From Alphaproteobacteria bacterium (lineage in GTDB: Bacteria > Pseudomonadota > Alphaproteobacteria > Micropepsales > Micropepsaceae), in assembly GCA_003158585.1 (NCBI GenBank), contig PMKE01000021.1, positions 8,185 through 45,234 on the forward strand: a DNA stretch of 37,050 nucleotides, in the 5' to 3' direction. The translations under genes were made by a program, and so were the position numbers. Shown in pieces: positions 8,625 to 16,973 of the stretch. Below the pieces are notes generated by a model, which worked only from the letters and a program-made list of their open reading frames with translations, did not search any database and was not told where the DNA came from. Every line of letters starts with the position of its first letter. The first letter of the stretch is position 1.

Positions 8625-8688
8625 GCGCAATCCGGAAAAGTGGTCGATAGCGACAGCGTATTCGATGCGGTTTTCCGTTAGATTGCGC
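8625..8688. repeat. Imperfect palindromic intergenic repeat
   Basis: GCGCAATC (8625-8632) plus GGAAAA pair with TTTTCC and GATTGCGC (8681-8688). The layout resembles the dispersed GCGCNATC-CGGAAAA palindromes common between genes of alphaproteobacteria. It precedes the terminator. Confidence 0.5.
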
Positions 8689-8702
8689 GACAATACAAAG
8701 AA

Positions 8703-8745
8703 CTAAAGCAAAACCGCGATTCAATAATCGCGGATTTTGCTTTAG
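8703..8745. terminator. Strong bidirectional terminator hairpin
   Basis: CTAAAGCAAAACCGCGATT (8703-8721) pairs with 8726-8745 around a CAAT loop, a 19-bp stem with one bulged A. It is followed by TTTTTT at 8749-8754 on the plus strand. It separates the convergent DUF934 and deacetylase genes. Confidence 0.85.
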
Positions 8746-9519
8746 CTATTTTTTCGCCGTGGCGTAATCCATCACCGTCGAGAACGGCGCCACCCAGATC
8801 CTGTCCCGGTTCGCTTTCAGGTAAGCAAGCAACTCGGCATGGGCCTCAGCCGACACCTTCAAATGATCGCCGCCGATGCCGTGAAAACCGAAGACCAGCA
8901 GGCCGCCGTTCTGTTCGGCCTGCTTCACGGCTTCTATCATCTCGGCACCCGTGGCGGTTTCGGGAAACCACGCGCTGGCGATGTGCTGCCGGTCGAGGCC
9001 GAGGCGTTCAGCCCACTGGAGATCGCGGTCGTAACGCACGAGGCCGCTCAGGCGCAGAGGTTCGAGATAGTCCGTTCCGCCTGCCAGGGTATCGCCGCAC
9101 GGCACCGCAAAGGCGTGCTCGGCCCGCCCGTCCATTGCCGTCAGCATGGCGTTCATGGTGCGGATTTCCGTCAGCATCGTTTCGACGGTGTAGCTCTCGA
9201 TCTGATACTGCACGGGCATCGGGTATTTCACCCGCGCGCACGGATGGAACAGCGTGTGGTTGCCGAGCTCGTGTCCTTCGGACGCCGCCGCTCGCCAGCG
9301 CAAAACCGTCGCCGGCGTGACGCCCGATCCGACGAGGAAGAACGTTCCCTTCAGGCCTGCCGCATCGAGCGCCGGTATGGCGATGTCGAGCTGCGAGGAC
9401 AAAGCGTCGTCGTAGGTGAGGACCACGGCCGCCTTCCGTCCGCCGGGCCAGGACACCTGCCCGGCAGAAGCCTGTGCCAAAACACCAACCGCCATCAGCA
9501 CCGCCAGCAGGTAACGCAT
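8746..9519 (-). CDS. Exported polysaccharide deacetylase (NodB homology domain)
   Basis: A 257-residue carbohydrate esterase-4 type protein. The signal peptide MRYLLAVLMAVGVLAQASAG directs export. The NodB motifs are visible: LTYDDA (residues 34-39; Asp37 base, Asp38 metal ligand), H88-TLFHP (His88 and His92 metal ligands) and a late FGFHGIGG. It should remove N-acetyl groups from a cell-wall or exopolysaccharide substrate in the periplasm; the substrate is unknown. The start is set at ATG 9519 because it begins the signal peptide and has AGGAGG about 6 bases upstream; a longer frame to 9714 is not plausible. The stop lies directly beside the terminator. Confidence 0.9.
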   Translation of the reverse strand: MRYLLAVLMAVGVLAQASAGQVSWPGGRKAAVVLTYDDALSSQLDIAIPALDAAGLKGTFFLVGSGVTPATVLRWRAAASEGHELGNHTLFHPCARVKYPMPVQYQIESYTVETMLTEIRTMNAMLTAMDGRAEHAFAVPCGDTLAGGTDYLEPLRLSGLVRYDRDLQWAERLGLDRQHIASAWFPETATGAEMIEAVKQAEQNGGLLVFGFHGIGGDHLKVSAEAHAELLAYLKANRDRIWVAPFSTVMDYATAKK

Positions 9520-9608
9520 GCCGTCCTCCTCTCTTTTCCCGAAGTTCGTGAACCTTGACGCGTCACTTACACAAGCGCGTTGCTCGCCGCGAGCGGGCAA
9601 CGAAAGAT

Positions 9609-9653
9609 ATCTCGAATGTCTATCAGCCGAGCGCCGACGGATGGAAGACCATC
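9609..9653 (+). pseudogene. Duplicated fragment of the DUF934 gene 3' end
   Basis: 45 bases match 8561-8605 at all but two positions and encode the same ISNVYQPSADG stretch. Beyond it the sequence diverges. It lies in the 361-base gap between the deacetylase and the Spy-like gene, which otherwise shows no gene. It is probably a relic of a second DUF934 copy or of a local duplication around the deacetylase. Confidence 0.7.
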
Positions 9654-9880
9654 GCACAATTGAGGGAAAGACGCCCGCACCCTGAAGTGGGAGACTGGCA
9701 GCAGCGCCAAGCACTTGAGGCAGTGTCGAGGTCGCTCTCAGTTGACTTCGGGTCGCAAACTCCTTGTCGGGGGGAAGAATCTCACGACAAAGAATTACGC
9801 GCTATTCAGAGGGGAATCAGACGGAGTGCGGCCATCGGCGCGTTAGAATAAGCGTAGAACCCCCACAATGAGGAATTCCC

Positions 9881-10444
9881 ATGCACTCCAGGATCGTCCT
9901 TCCCTTCATCGCCTCGCTGGCGCTCATGGCGTCGGCGGCCATAGCCGAGAATGCGCCACCGCCCGGCGGTCAGATGCCGATGCATATGGACAGGGACCAA
10001 ATGCAGAAGCACCACGGCCAGATGTGCCAGGACCGCTACCCGCACGCCGTAGGCAACATGGCCTATCTCGAAACCAAGCTGGCGCTTACGGCGGCGCAGA
10101 AGCCGCTGTTCGAGCGCTGGAAGAGCGTCCGGCTGGCGTCCGTCAAGGCGCATGCCGACAAATGCGCCGCCATGACCCGGCCGGAACCCGGCATCATGGA
10201 GCATTTCAAGATGGAGACGGCGATGCTCGAAACGCGGCTCGCCGACCTCAGGGCCGAGATGCCGGCGCTGGAAGCGCTGGTGGCGTCGCTGAGCGAAGAG
10301 CAGCAGAAGACCTTCGAACACGCGGCGATGGAAGCCCGCCACGAAGGCATGGAGATGATGGGGCATCACATGCGGGGTGGAGACCGCATGGGACGGCACC
10401 ACGGCGATCACGGCGGCGACGACGCGCCGCAGACGCAGCATTAG
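9881..10444 (+). CDS. Met/His-rich periplasmic protein, Spy/CpxP-like (LTxxQ)
   Basis: A 187-residue protein with a signal peptide (MHSRIVLPFIASLALMASAAIA). The mature part is helical, with LTAAQ at 69-73 and LSEEQ at 137-141, the repeated LTxxQ motif of Spy/CpxP periplasmic chaperones. Both ends are rich in Met and His: QMPMHMDRDQMQKHHGQM at 31-48 and HHMRGG...HHGDHGGD at the C-terminus. There are two Cys (49, 95). The family acts as an ATP-independent chaperone or as part of metal/envelope stress responses. The Met/His tails suggest copper or zinc binding, which is inference. It stands alone, with a probable terminator at 10465-10489. Confidence 0.85.
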   Translation: MHSRIVLPFIASLALMASAAIAENAPPPGGQMPMHMDRDQMQKHHGQMCQDRYPHAVGNMAYLETKLALTAAQKPLFERWKSVRLASVKAHADKCAAMTRPEPGIMEHFKMETAMLETRLADLRAEMPALEALVASLSEEQQKTFEHAAMEARHEGMEMMGHHMRGGDRMGRHHGDHGGDDAPQTQH

Positions 10445-10464
10445 AGTTTCTCTTTGCACCCGTT

Positions 10465-10489
10465 CCGGCCTCCCTCACGGGGAGGCCGG
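10465..10489 (+). terminator. Terminator-like hairpin after the Spy-like gene
   Basis: CCGGCCTCCC (10465-10474) pairs perfectly with GGGAGGCCGG (10480-10489), 21 bases after the stop. No T-run follows. Confidence 0.6.
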
Positions 10490-10531
10490 ACGGTGCTTGA
10501 GCAGATTGCGTTCAAGATTCCCCATTAAACT

Positions 10532-10776
10532 AACTTGTCATCCCGGCCACCCGCCTGCGCCGAGGCTTCGGCGGGTCGTGTGGCACACCTGGTCCGCCGT
10601 AGCTTCAGCGAAGGCGGAAGCGATTGGCCGATAGGCCGTGAGTGGCAGCGAACGGCGCGTATCGGCGCAATCGCGCGGTCCGTAGCATCGGCGTGCGGAC
10701 GGACCCACTGCAAAGCATACGCAAGTTTTGAAGTGGGTCCCGGACAGCCGCTATGCGGCTTCCGGGATGACAAGTT
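10532..10776. repeat. 245-base element with 15-bp terminal inverted repeats
   Basis: AACTTGTCATCCCGG (10532-10546) is the exact reverse complement of CCGGGATGACAAGTT (10762-10776). The interior has no plausible gene. It shares its ends with the element at 7977-8128. It fills most of the 446-base gap before the decarboxylase and may be a MITE-like or structural repeat. Confidence 0.75.
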
Positions 10777-10890
10777 GGGTCGATTCAATCGGAATACAAC
10801 CGCCTCTTGACTATCGGCGACCGGGCACACGCCTCTTGACCCCCACTCTTTCCGGCCCCATGTAACGCGCGAAATTCTGGGGCAGCGCCG

Positions 10891-12051
10891 ATGAACGCGC
10901 GCACCGACATCCCGCGTTTCGCAAGCATGGAGAAGGCGATAAGCGCCTTGCGGCCGGCCGAGCCCGTCTATTGCCTGCACCCCGAGAAGTTCAAGGTGGC
11001 GGCGCAGCGCTTCCTCGACGGCTTTCCGGGCGACGCGATGTATGCGGTGAAGGCCAATCCGGCACCGCAGGTGCTCGATCTCGTCTGGGCGGCGGGTATC
11101 CGCCACTTCGACACCGCCTCGCTCGGCGAGGTGGAGATGATCAAGACGCGTTTCCCCGAAGCGATCTGTCACTTCATGTCGCCGGTGCGCATTCCCGGCC
11201 ACGCCAGGGTCTCCTTCGAGCGCTTCGGCGTCACCGACTATGTGGTGGACTGCGATTTCGAACTGGACAAACTGATCGCCGAGACCGGGGATCCCGGAAA
11301 GCTGCGCATCTTCGTGCGGCTGGTGACGCAGCTGGGCGGGGCGCTGCTGGAGCTTTCGAGCAAGTTCGGCACTACGCCCGACGAGGCGGCGGCGCTGCTG
11401 AAGCGTATCGGAAAGCTGGGCGCCCAACCGGCCCTCACCTTCCATGTCGGCTCACAGTGCCTGTCGCCCTTCTCCTATGCCCAGGCGATCGAGATCGTGC
11501 GGCGCACCCTCGACAAGGCAGGCGTCAAGATCGCGGCGCTCGACATCGGCGGCGGCTTCCCCGGCCCCTATACCAACAACGACGTGCCGCCTTATCTCTG
11601 GTATTTCGATACCATCAAGGAAGCGCTGGCGACGCTGGACCTGCCCGGCATGCCGATCTTCTGCGAACCGGGGCGCGCGCTGATCGCCGAGGGCCTCTCG
11701 CTCATCACCCAGGTGGTGCTGCGCAAAGCCGACCGGCTGTTCATCAACGACGGCACCTACGGCAGCTTCGACGAGCTGACCCTGCCCGGTTTCAACGCGG
11801 ATTATCCCAACCGCGTCTTCACCGTGGACGCCAAGGGCCGCGCCCTGCCGCTGCCGGGAGCGCCGAGGCCGTTCCGCGTCTACGGGCCGACCTGCGATAC
11901 GCTGGACGTGCTGCCGCGCCCGCAGATGCTGCCGGAAGGCATCGGACCGGGCGATTTCATCGTGTTCGACGCCATCGGCGCCTATTCGGTGGCGGTGCGA
12001 ACCGGTTTCAACGGATTTTATCCCGATCAGTGGGTGCAGATAGGGAATTAG
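10891..12051 (+). CDS. PLP-dependent ornithine/lysine decarboxylase (fold III)
   Basis: A 386-residue cytoplasmic enzyme of the alanine-racemase-fold decarboxylases, which make putrescine or cadaverine. The PLP lysine is K54 in YAVKANP; HVGSQ, the phosphate-binding GGGFPG and E259-PGRA are present. The active-site Cys of the partner subunit is C335 in CDTLD, so a homodimer with shared sites is expected. Size and motifs fit eukaryote-type ODC and the bacterial bifunctional L/ODC rather than arginine or diaminopimelate decarboxylase. Ornithine versus lysine preference cannot be decided by eye. It appears monocistronic; a GC hairpin at 12114-12130 follows. The start ATG 10891 is preceded by GGGGCAGC. 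Confidence 0.9.
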   Translation: MNARTDIPRFASMEKAISALRPAEPVYCLHPEKFKVAAQRFLDGFPGDAMYAVKANPAPQVLDLVWAAGIRHFDTASLGEVEMIKTRFPEAICHFMSPVRIPGHARVSFERFGVTDYVVDCDFELDKLIAETGDPGKLRIFVRLVTQLGGALLELSSKFGTTPDEAAALLKRIGKLGAQPALTFHVGSQCLSPFSYAQAIEIVRRTLDKAGVKIAALDIGGGFPGPYTNNDVPPYLWYFDTIKEALATLDLPGMPIFCEPGRALIAEGLSLITQVVLRKADRLFINDGTYGSFDELTLPGFNADYPNRVFTVDAKGRALPLPGAPRPFRVYGPTCDTLDVLPRPQMLPEGIGPGDFIVFDAIGAYSVAVRTGFNGFYPDQWVQIGN

Positions 12052-12113
12052 GCGAACGCCTCGCTTTGCCCGGCGCCCCCTACGCCTCACTTCGCTACGC
12101 TCGTTCGGCACTT

Positions 12114-12130
12114 CCCCCGCTGCGCGGGGG
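12114..12130. terminator. GC hairpin after the decarboxylase
   Basis: CCCCCGC and GCGGGGG with a TGC loop, followed by CAGAAAAC. It may end the decarboxylase message or be one of the dispersed palindromes. Confidence 0.5.
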
Positions 12131-12194
12131 CAGAAAACGCCCCTAAGAAAAGCTTAACATTGGGGCTATAACCTCGTCCCTTCGGGAGCGGGAT

Positions 12195-12851
12195 ATGTCT
12201 TCAGCGAAGGAACGGCTGGGCCGGTTGCTGGTGCTGGCGTCGGAAGGACGCTGGAGCGCGTTGGCCGGCGAGCTGGCCGATCTCGCGTTCGACTGGCCCG
12301 CGGATTTTCCCGAGGCCATGCGTGTGCCGGTGATGGCGCTGCTCGAATGGACGGCGCGCGAAGCCGACGAGGCGACGCGCACGCTGTTGGCGGCGCGCAT
12401 CGGCGGCCATCCCGAACTGCCGCTCAAGTTGCTCAACGAGCTTTATCTCGCCGCGCCCGCTCGGGTGCGCCGCGAAATCCTGATGCGCGACGAACTCGAC
12501 GGGCTCCGGGACGAAGAGACGTCCCCGGCCGACACGGAGCCGCTGCTCGCCGCCGCGCGGCAGGAGGGGCTGCACGATTTCGCCTCGGTGATGAGCACCG
12601 CCTTCTCCATTCCGCGCCGCATCGCCGAAGCGATCATGGCCGATGCTTCCGGCGAACCGCTGGCCGTCTTGTGCCGCGGTACGGGGACGGATCGCGCGAC
12701 CTTTACCTCGCTGGCGCTGCTCAAGGGCGTGGAGGCCATGTCGCTGGCGGTGTTCGACACCGTGCCCGAGCACGCCGCACGGCGGCTGTCGCAGCACTGG
12801 CGCCAAGCGCAAGCAGCACCGGCCTTCACGCACGCCACCGCCGCGGAATAG
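12195..12851 (+). CDS. Helical protein, tentatively DUF2336-like
   Basis: A 218-residue soluble protein rich in Ala, Leu, Arg and Glu with predicted short helices and no signal peptide. Stretches such as TRTLLAARIGGHPELPLKLLNELYLAAPARVRREIL and a later IAEAIMADASGEPLAVLCRG resemble the HEAT-like repeats of alphaproteobacterial DUF2336 proteins. The family assignment is weak, and the protein is shorter than usual for it. A GGGAG lies about 7 bases before ATG 12195. It is convergent with the small acidic protein gene 13 bases downstream. No function can be assigned. Confidence 0.75.
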   Translation: MSSAKERLGRLLVLASEGRWSALAGELADLAFDWPADFPEAMRVPVMALLEWTAREADEATRTLLAARIGGHPELPLKLLNELYLAAPARVRREILMRDELDGLRDEETSPADTEPLLAAARQEGLHDFASVMSTAFSIPRRIAEAIMADASGEPLAVLCRGTGTDRATFTSLALLKGVEAMSLAVFDTVPEHAARRLSQHWRQAQAAPAFTHATAAE

Positions 12852-12864
12852 GCGGCGGTTCGGA

Positions 12865-13149
12865 TTACTGGTTGCCGTCCGAGGAATCGTCGTTCGAGGA
12901 AGTGTCGCCGCAGCTTGACGTGTCGAAGCAATTGCCCGACTCGTCCTTGGCGCTTTCCGCCGGGCCGGTCAGCGAGTCGGGGTCTTCCTTGTCCACCTGA
13001 TCGGCCTGCTGAGCCGCCTGCTGCGAGGACTGCGCGGCGCCCTGAAGCTGATCCATCGCGCTTTGCGCCCGGGCCGGAGTCAGCGCGAAGGCGCCGAGAG
13101 AGAGAACCGTCGCCGCCGCGATCACCAGCATCTTCGAAGTAAAGTTCAT
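12865..13149 (-). CDS. Small exported acidic protein
   Basis: A 94-residue protein with a signal peptide (about 28 residues, ending TPARA). The mature part is first Gln/Ala-rich (QGAAQSSQQAAQQADQ), then strongly acidic and Ser-rich, with a CFDTSSC pair that could form a disulfide near the C-terminus. There is no family match that I recognise. GGAGGG lies about 8 bases before ATG 13149. It is probably secreted or periplasmic and intrinsically disordered. Confidence 0.75.
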   Translation of the reverse strand: MNFTSKMLVIAAATVLSLGAFALTPARAQSAMDQLQGAAQSSQQAAQQADQVDKEDPDSLTGPAESAKDESGNCFDTSSCGDTSSNDDSSDGNQ

Positions 13150-13581
13150 TGCATCACCCTCCGATAAGACCGCAGGAGCCCCATAGCGCCGAATGCCGCC
13201 CTGCCTCGATCAACGAGACGATGATATAGCCGCACGCCTCCCGCTCACAATCGTCGCGGGTGTGAAATCGGCGTCACGACGTATTCGCCGCAGGGGCCGA
13301 CAGCGCAACATTTCTCGCGCTGAAGTTGCGATTCAGGATTCAACGGGCAGCGCGCCTAGGCGTCATATTTCGGCATGCACGTCGGCGCGTGGGCGAAGAG
13401 ACACCGCCGCCGCGGGACGGGGCGCGGCGGCGCATCACGTCGATAGCGCAGGTCTGTTGTGCTCCTGAATTCGGACAACTCCGCCTGCGCAAATACTCCC
13501 GCTTGGCGCCAGAAGCGGACGTAGTCAGTCCGCCTACGTTCGACCGTGCAAATGCGCTATGATCTCTTTGAGGGGAACGCT
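13150..13581. other. Gene-poor intergenic region
   Basis: 432 bases with only short GC-biased frames. No recognisable RNA gene, promoter or repeat stands out. Together with the next small gene it forms a patch with a different look from the surrounding sequence. Confidence 0.5.
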
Positions 13582-13971
13582 ATGGCATGGGTCGCGCACG
13601 TCGTGCTGGACAGCCGTTGGATTCTATATATCGCCGGCGCGGTTGCCATTCTCACGGTTTGCCTTGTATTCACTGTGGTCAAGAAAACGTGGGAGGGGAT
13701 CAGTGCCGCCTTAGTTCTGATCTCCGCCTTGTCGTGGTTCGCGTACTGTGGACTAGCTGATTATTGGGTGTTCAACAGACCGGCTGCACCAGTTCCCCAA
13801 AAAGGACAAGTCGTCGAGCGGGAACAACACGGCAGTTTCTATTACATAAGCCAGGACGAGGAGTCTCTATCCGCGTGCCTATCGGATTTGGCCCTTGTCG
13901 GATTATTAGCGGGAGTAGGTAGTCTTGCCGTCTCGGAGATCAGATGTCGTCGCTCGCCGAGCAAGATGTGA
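13582..13971 (+). CDS. Small membrane protein, unrecognised
   Basis: A 129-residue protein with hydrophobic segments at about 10-32, 41-60 and 105-122, and a polar loop (KGQVVEREQHGSFYYISQDEES) between the last two. The base composition is less GC-rich than the neighbours, which suggests recent acquisition. The start is set at ATG 13582 because GAGGGG lies 5-6 bases upstream; an in-frame ATG at 13552 has no such site. No family is recognised. It is a single gene with no clear partner. Confidence 0.6.
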   Translation: MAWVAHVVLDSRWILYIAGAVAILTVCLVFTVVKKTWEGISAALVLISALSWFAYCGLADYWVFNRPAAPVPQKGQVVEREQHGSFYYISQDEESLSACLSDLALVGLLAGVGSLAVSEIRCRRSPSKM

Positions 13972-14080
13972 TGCACGCTGGATGTCCGACTTTGGCGCAT
14001 TTGCGAGGTATTCCGAACGGCAAGAATTGGTTCGAGAGCGGACGTACGTCGAATGCGGAAGAACCACCATTAGCAGGGTA

Positions 14081-14260
14081 TCAAGCTTTACTCCATTTGC
14101 CGCTCTTTATGTCGAACTTCACCTTTCCTGCGGCTCGCATCCGCATCAGCAAGTCCTGCAGGGCGTCGGTGCTCTTGTTGCTCGGGTCGAGCAGTTGTTG
14201 CAGCGAGTAGATGGCGCGGGGTTTGTCCAGCGCGGCCAGCACGTCCTCTTCTTTCGTCAT
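14081..14260 (-). CDS. 59-residue winged-helix-like small protein
   Basis: A short frame from ATG 14260 to TGA 14081. The sequence begins MTKEEDVLAALDKPRAIYSL and ends KVKFDIKSGKWSKA, giving three helices then a beta hairpin, the layout of a mini winged helix (as in DprA/RepA-type or transcription-factor wings). It is charged, has no Cys and is unlike frame noise. Ribosome binding is weak (AAGAG about 8 bases upstream after a run of nine A). No family is named. It is flanked by two related tracts of about 30 bases (13990-14020 and 14330-14360). Confidence 0.5.
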   Translation of the reverse strand: MTKEEDVLAALDKPRAIYSLQQLLDPSNKSTDALQDLLMRMRAAGKVKFDIKSGKWSKA

Positions 14261-14551
14261 GATCGATGCTCTTTTTTTTTGCGGCTAGGCAGGAAATAGC
14301 CGCAACAGACTGTTCCGGCAATGGCAAATTCCGGCGCATTTGAGACGTATTCCGAACGGGAGGAGTAAATCCGGAATTGGACATACGCCTGTCTTCGCTG
14401 CGTCTGCGTCCATACGCAATCGATGTGGACCGGCGCGGCTCGCCGGACAGCCTGCCACCCTCGCTTCCAGGCGGCGGAGTAACCAGGAAGGCCCCCCACA
14501 CGTCCTGCTTCGCCTTCGGCTACGCAGGGCGACCTCCCCACAAGGGGGAGG
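14261..14551. other. Intergenic region with repeat-like segments
   Basis: 291 bases. Contains a tract (about 14330-14360) related to 13990-14020, both including GTATTCCGAACGG, and a CTCCCCACAAGGGGGAGG hairpin at 14536-14553 of the dispersed type. No gene is supported. Confidence 0.45.
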
Positions 14552-16132
14552 TTATTGTTCAGCTTGTACGTCGGCGCGTTCGCGGGTCTTGGCGAATTTC
14601 ACGCGCGGGAACTTGTCGGCGACGTAGCCGAGTTCCCACTGGCTCTTGGCGAGGAACACCGGCGCGCCGTCGCGGTCGGACGCCATGCCGCCGCGGTTGG
14701 AGTCCACGAACTTCTCGAGATCGGCCGCATCGCCCGCGATCCAGCGCGCCGCGTCGTAGGGCGAGGCTTCCAGATCGGCCTCGAGGCCGTATTCGGCGTT
14801 GAGGCGCGACTTCAGAACGTCGAGCTGGAGCGGCCCCACCACGCCGACGATCCAGTAGTTGCCGAGCGCGGGCTTGAAGACCTGCGTGACGCCTTCCTCG
14901 GCAAGCGAGACGAGGGCACGCGACAGATGCTTCTGCTTCATGGGATCGGCGAGCCGCACGCGGCGCAGGATTTCCGGCGCGAAGTTCGGAATGCCGGTGA
15001 AGACGATGCTGCCGGATTCCGACAGCGTATCGCCGACGCGCAGAACGCCGTGGTTGGGAATGCCGATGATGTCGCCGGGGAACGCCTCGTCCACCGTCTC
15101 GCGCTCCTGGGCGAAGAAGAGGATCGGATTGTGCACGCCGATTACTTTGCCGGTGCCCGATTGCGTCAGCTTCATGTTGCGGTGGAAGCGGCCCGAAGCC
15201 AGCCGCACGAAGGCGACGCGGTCGCGGTGGTTGGGGTCCATGTTGGCCTGGACCTTGAAGACAAAGCCGGAGACTTCGCTGCCGGAGGGCTCCACGACGC
15301 GGTCCCTGGCGGCCTGGGGGCGCGGCGACGGTGCATGCTCCGAGAGTGCCGCCAGCAGATCGCGCACCGCGAAATTCTTGAGCGCCGAGCCGAAGAACAG
15401 CGGCGTCAAATGCCCTTCGCGATAGGCGGCACGGTCGAAGCGCGCGAGGCCGGCGCGGGCCAGCTCGACTTCCTCGAACAGCTTCACCTTCTCGTCGAGA
15501 TCGAGGAACTCCGCCAGCGCGTTGCCGGCGAGGCGTTCGTCGGGGCCGGGTTTATCGCCGCCATAGACCAGGAAATCGTCCGCATAGAGGTCGTAGATGC
15601 CGCGGAAGTTCAGCCCCTGCCCCACCGGCCAGGACATCGGCGCCACGTCGAGCTGGAGCTGGTCGGAGATCTCGTCGATCAGCTCGAAGGCGTCGCGCGC
15701 CTCGCGGTCCATCTTGTTGACGAAGGTCATGATCGGTATGTCGCGCAGGCGGCAGACCTCGAACAGCTTGCGGGTCTGGCTCTCGATGCCCTTGGCTGCG
15801 TCGATCACCATGACCGCGGAATCGGCGGCGGTCAGCGTGCGGTAGGTGTCTTCCGAGAAATCCTCGTGGCCCGGCGTGTCCAAGAGGTTGAACACCGCCC
15901 CGCCGAATTCGAAGGTCATCACCGCCGAAGTCACCGAAATGCCGCGCTCCTGCTCGATCTTCATCCAGTCGGAGCGGGCCCGCCGCGTCTCGCCGCGCGC
16001 CTTGACGCGGCCCGCGGCATGGATGGCGCCGCCGAGCAGCAGAAGGTGCTCGGTCAGCGTGGTCTTGCCGGCGTCGGGGTGCGAGATGATCGCGAAGGTT
16101 CGGCGCCGCGAGGCTTCTTCGGCAATGGTCAT
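14552..16132 (-). CDS. prfC: Peptide chain release factor 3
   Basis: A 526-residue translational GTPase that removes RF1/RF2 from the ribosome after peptide release. The G domain has all motifs: SHPDAGKTT (17-25, P-loop), the RGISV effector region (63-67), D85-TPGHEDF (G3) and FVNKMDRE (G4). The diagnostic RF3 start TFAIISHPDAGKTTLTEHLLLLGGAI and the domain II/III features (VFKVQANMDP, HRDRVAFVRLASG) set it apart from EF-G and TypA. Length is normal. A 22-base gap plus the short exported-protein gene lies upstream (16187-16711), but that gene has its own ribosome-binding site. prfC is not universal in alphaproteobacteria. Confidence 0.95.
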   Translation of the reverse strand: MTIAEEASRRRTFAIISHPDAGKTTLTEHLLLLGGAIHAAGRVKARGETRRARSDWMKIEQERGISVTSAVMTFEFGGAVFNLLDTPGHEDFSEDTYRTLTAADSAVMVIDAAKGIESQTRKLFEVCRLRDIPIMTFVNKMDREARDAFELIDEISDQLQLDVAPMSWPVGQGLNFRGIYDLYADDFLVYGGDKPGPDERLAGNALAEFLDLDEKVKLFEEVELARAGLARFDRAAYREGHLTPLFFGSALKNFAVRDLLAALSEHAPSPRPQAARDRVVEPSGSEVSGFVFKVQANMDPNHRDRVAFVRLASGRFHRNMKLTQSGTGKVIGVHNPILFFAQERETVDEAFPGDIIGIPNHGVLRVGDTLSESGSIVFTGIPNFAPEILRRVRLADPMKQKHLSRALVSLAEEGVTQVFKPALGNYWIVGVVGPLQLDVLKSRLNAEYGLEADLEASPYDAARWIAGDAADLEKFVDSNRGGMASDRDGAPVFLAKSQWELGYVADKFPRVKFAKTRERADVQAEQ

Positions 16133-16164
16133 GGCGGCGGGGAGTTACACGACTTACCCCGGCT

Positions 16165-16966
16165 TGTCATCCCCGCCGCGGCAGCCTCACTCGAACTGGA
16201 ACGACTTGAGGAACTTGTCGAGCGCCGCGATTTGGCCGTCCGAGGCCAGCGGCGTGTGCATGGTCACGATCATGTAGATGCGCGGCTTCTTCGACGGCAC
16301 CAGCACCACGATGCCGCTGCCCGCAATCGATCGGTCGGCGGTGGCGTAGGTGAAGAACCGCGCCGGGCGGCCTTCCAGCTTGCCGGGCTTGGAGGAGGTC
16401 GCGACGGCGTCGAGCTGCGCCACGAAGCTCCTCACCATCGCCGTCAGCGTCGGCGACGCGTCGATCTTTACCGGCACGGTGTAGGAATCGACCGTCACCA
16501 TCGCGGTGTAGACGCCCTGCGACTCGGCCATGATGTTTACCGATTGCGAGACGAACTTGCCCGAAGCATCCGTCTCGGAGCCCTGCGGAATCCCCACGCT
16601 CGGCTGACTGGGGAACTCGGCGGAGAAACCGTATTTGTTCGAAACAAAACTCTCGCCGTAGGCCGCCGGAATGAGTACGAGAAACGCCAGTACCGCCGCG
16701 ATGGTCCGCATGGCACACCCCCTCTATCCCAACTCGATTTTGGCGCGCCTGGACGAGCGGGGTCAAGGCGACTCGCTGACGCTTACGGCCGCGAAAACGG
16801 CCTGAAACGCGGGGCGGCGGCGCAGCGAGATGTAAAAGGTGCTCGGAAACGATTTCACATCATAGCGAGACGCCGAACGTGCTCAAGAACCTGGGTCCCG
16901 TTCATACGCTGTCGCTATGAACCCTCGCATCGCTTGCTTCGCTCGCGATGCTCGCCGGGGATGACA
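16165..16966. repeat. Inverted repeat ends flanking the PsbP-like gene
   Basis: TGTCATCCCC (16165-16174) and GGGGATGACA (16957-16966) are perfect inverted repeats that bracket the gene at 16187-16711. They belong to the same element family as 7977-8128 and 10532-10776. They may be the ends of two separate degraded elements rather than one unit. Bases 16712-16956 contain no gene. Confidence 0.55.
16187..16711 (-). CDS. Exported protein, PsbP/Mog1-like fold (tentative)
   Basis: A 174-residue protein with a signal peptide (MRTIAAVLAFLVLIPAAYG). The mature start SFVSNKYGFSAEFPSQPSV is the usual opening of PsbP-like/DUF1795 periplasmic proteins: a Y.G(F)..FP..P turn followed by beta strands. Later segments (AMVTVDSYTV, RFFTYATADRSIAGSGIVVLV, IYMIVTMHTPLASDGQIAALDKFLKSFQF) fit the same alpha/beta sandwich with a closing helix. 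No catalytic residues can be named. AGGGGG lies 6-8 bases upstream of ATG 16711. It is flanked by inverted repeats. Confidence 0.75.
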   Translation of the reverse strand: MRTIAAVLAFLVLIPAAYGESFVSNKYGFSAEFPSQPSVGIPQGSETDASGKFVSQSVNIMAESQGVYTAMVTVDSYTVPVKIDASPTLTAMVRSFVAQLDAVATSSKPGKLEGRPARFFTYATADRSIAGSGIVVLVPSKKPRIYMIVTMHTPLASDGQIAALDKFLKSFQFE

Positions 16967-16973
16967 GCGGGGG

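Noticed and set aside
9520-9714. Longer N-terminus of the deacetylase
   Set aside because: The extra 65 residues have no signal-peptide sense and overlap the DUF934 relic; ATG 9519 begins a normal signal peptide with AGGAGG upstream.
13193-13562. Short frames upstream of the small membrane protein
   Set aside because: Arg/Ala/Pro-rich translations typical of GC-rich noise; no start signal.
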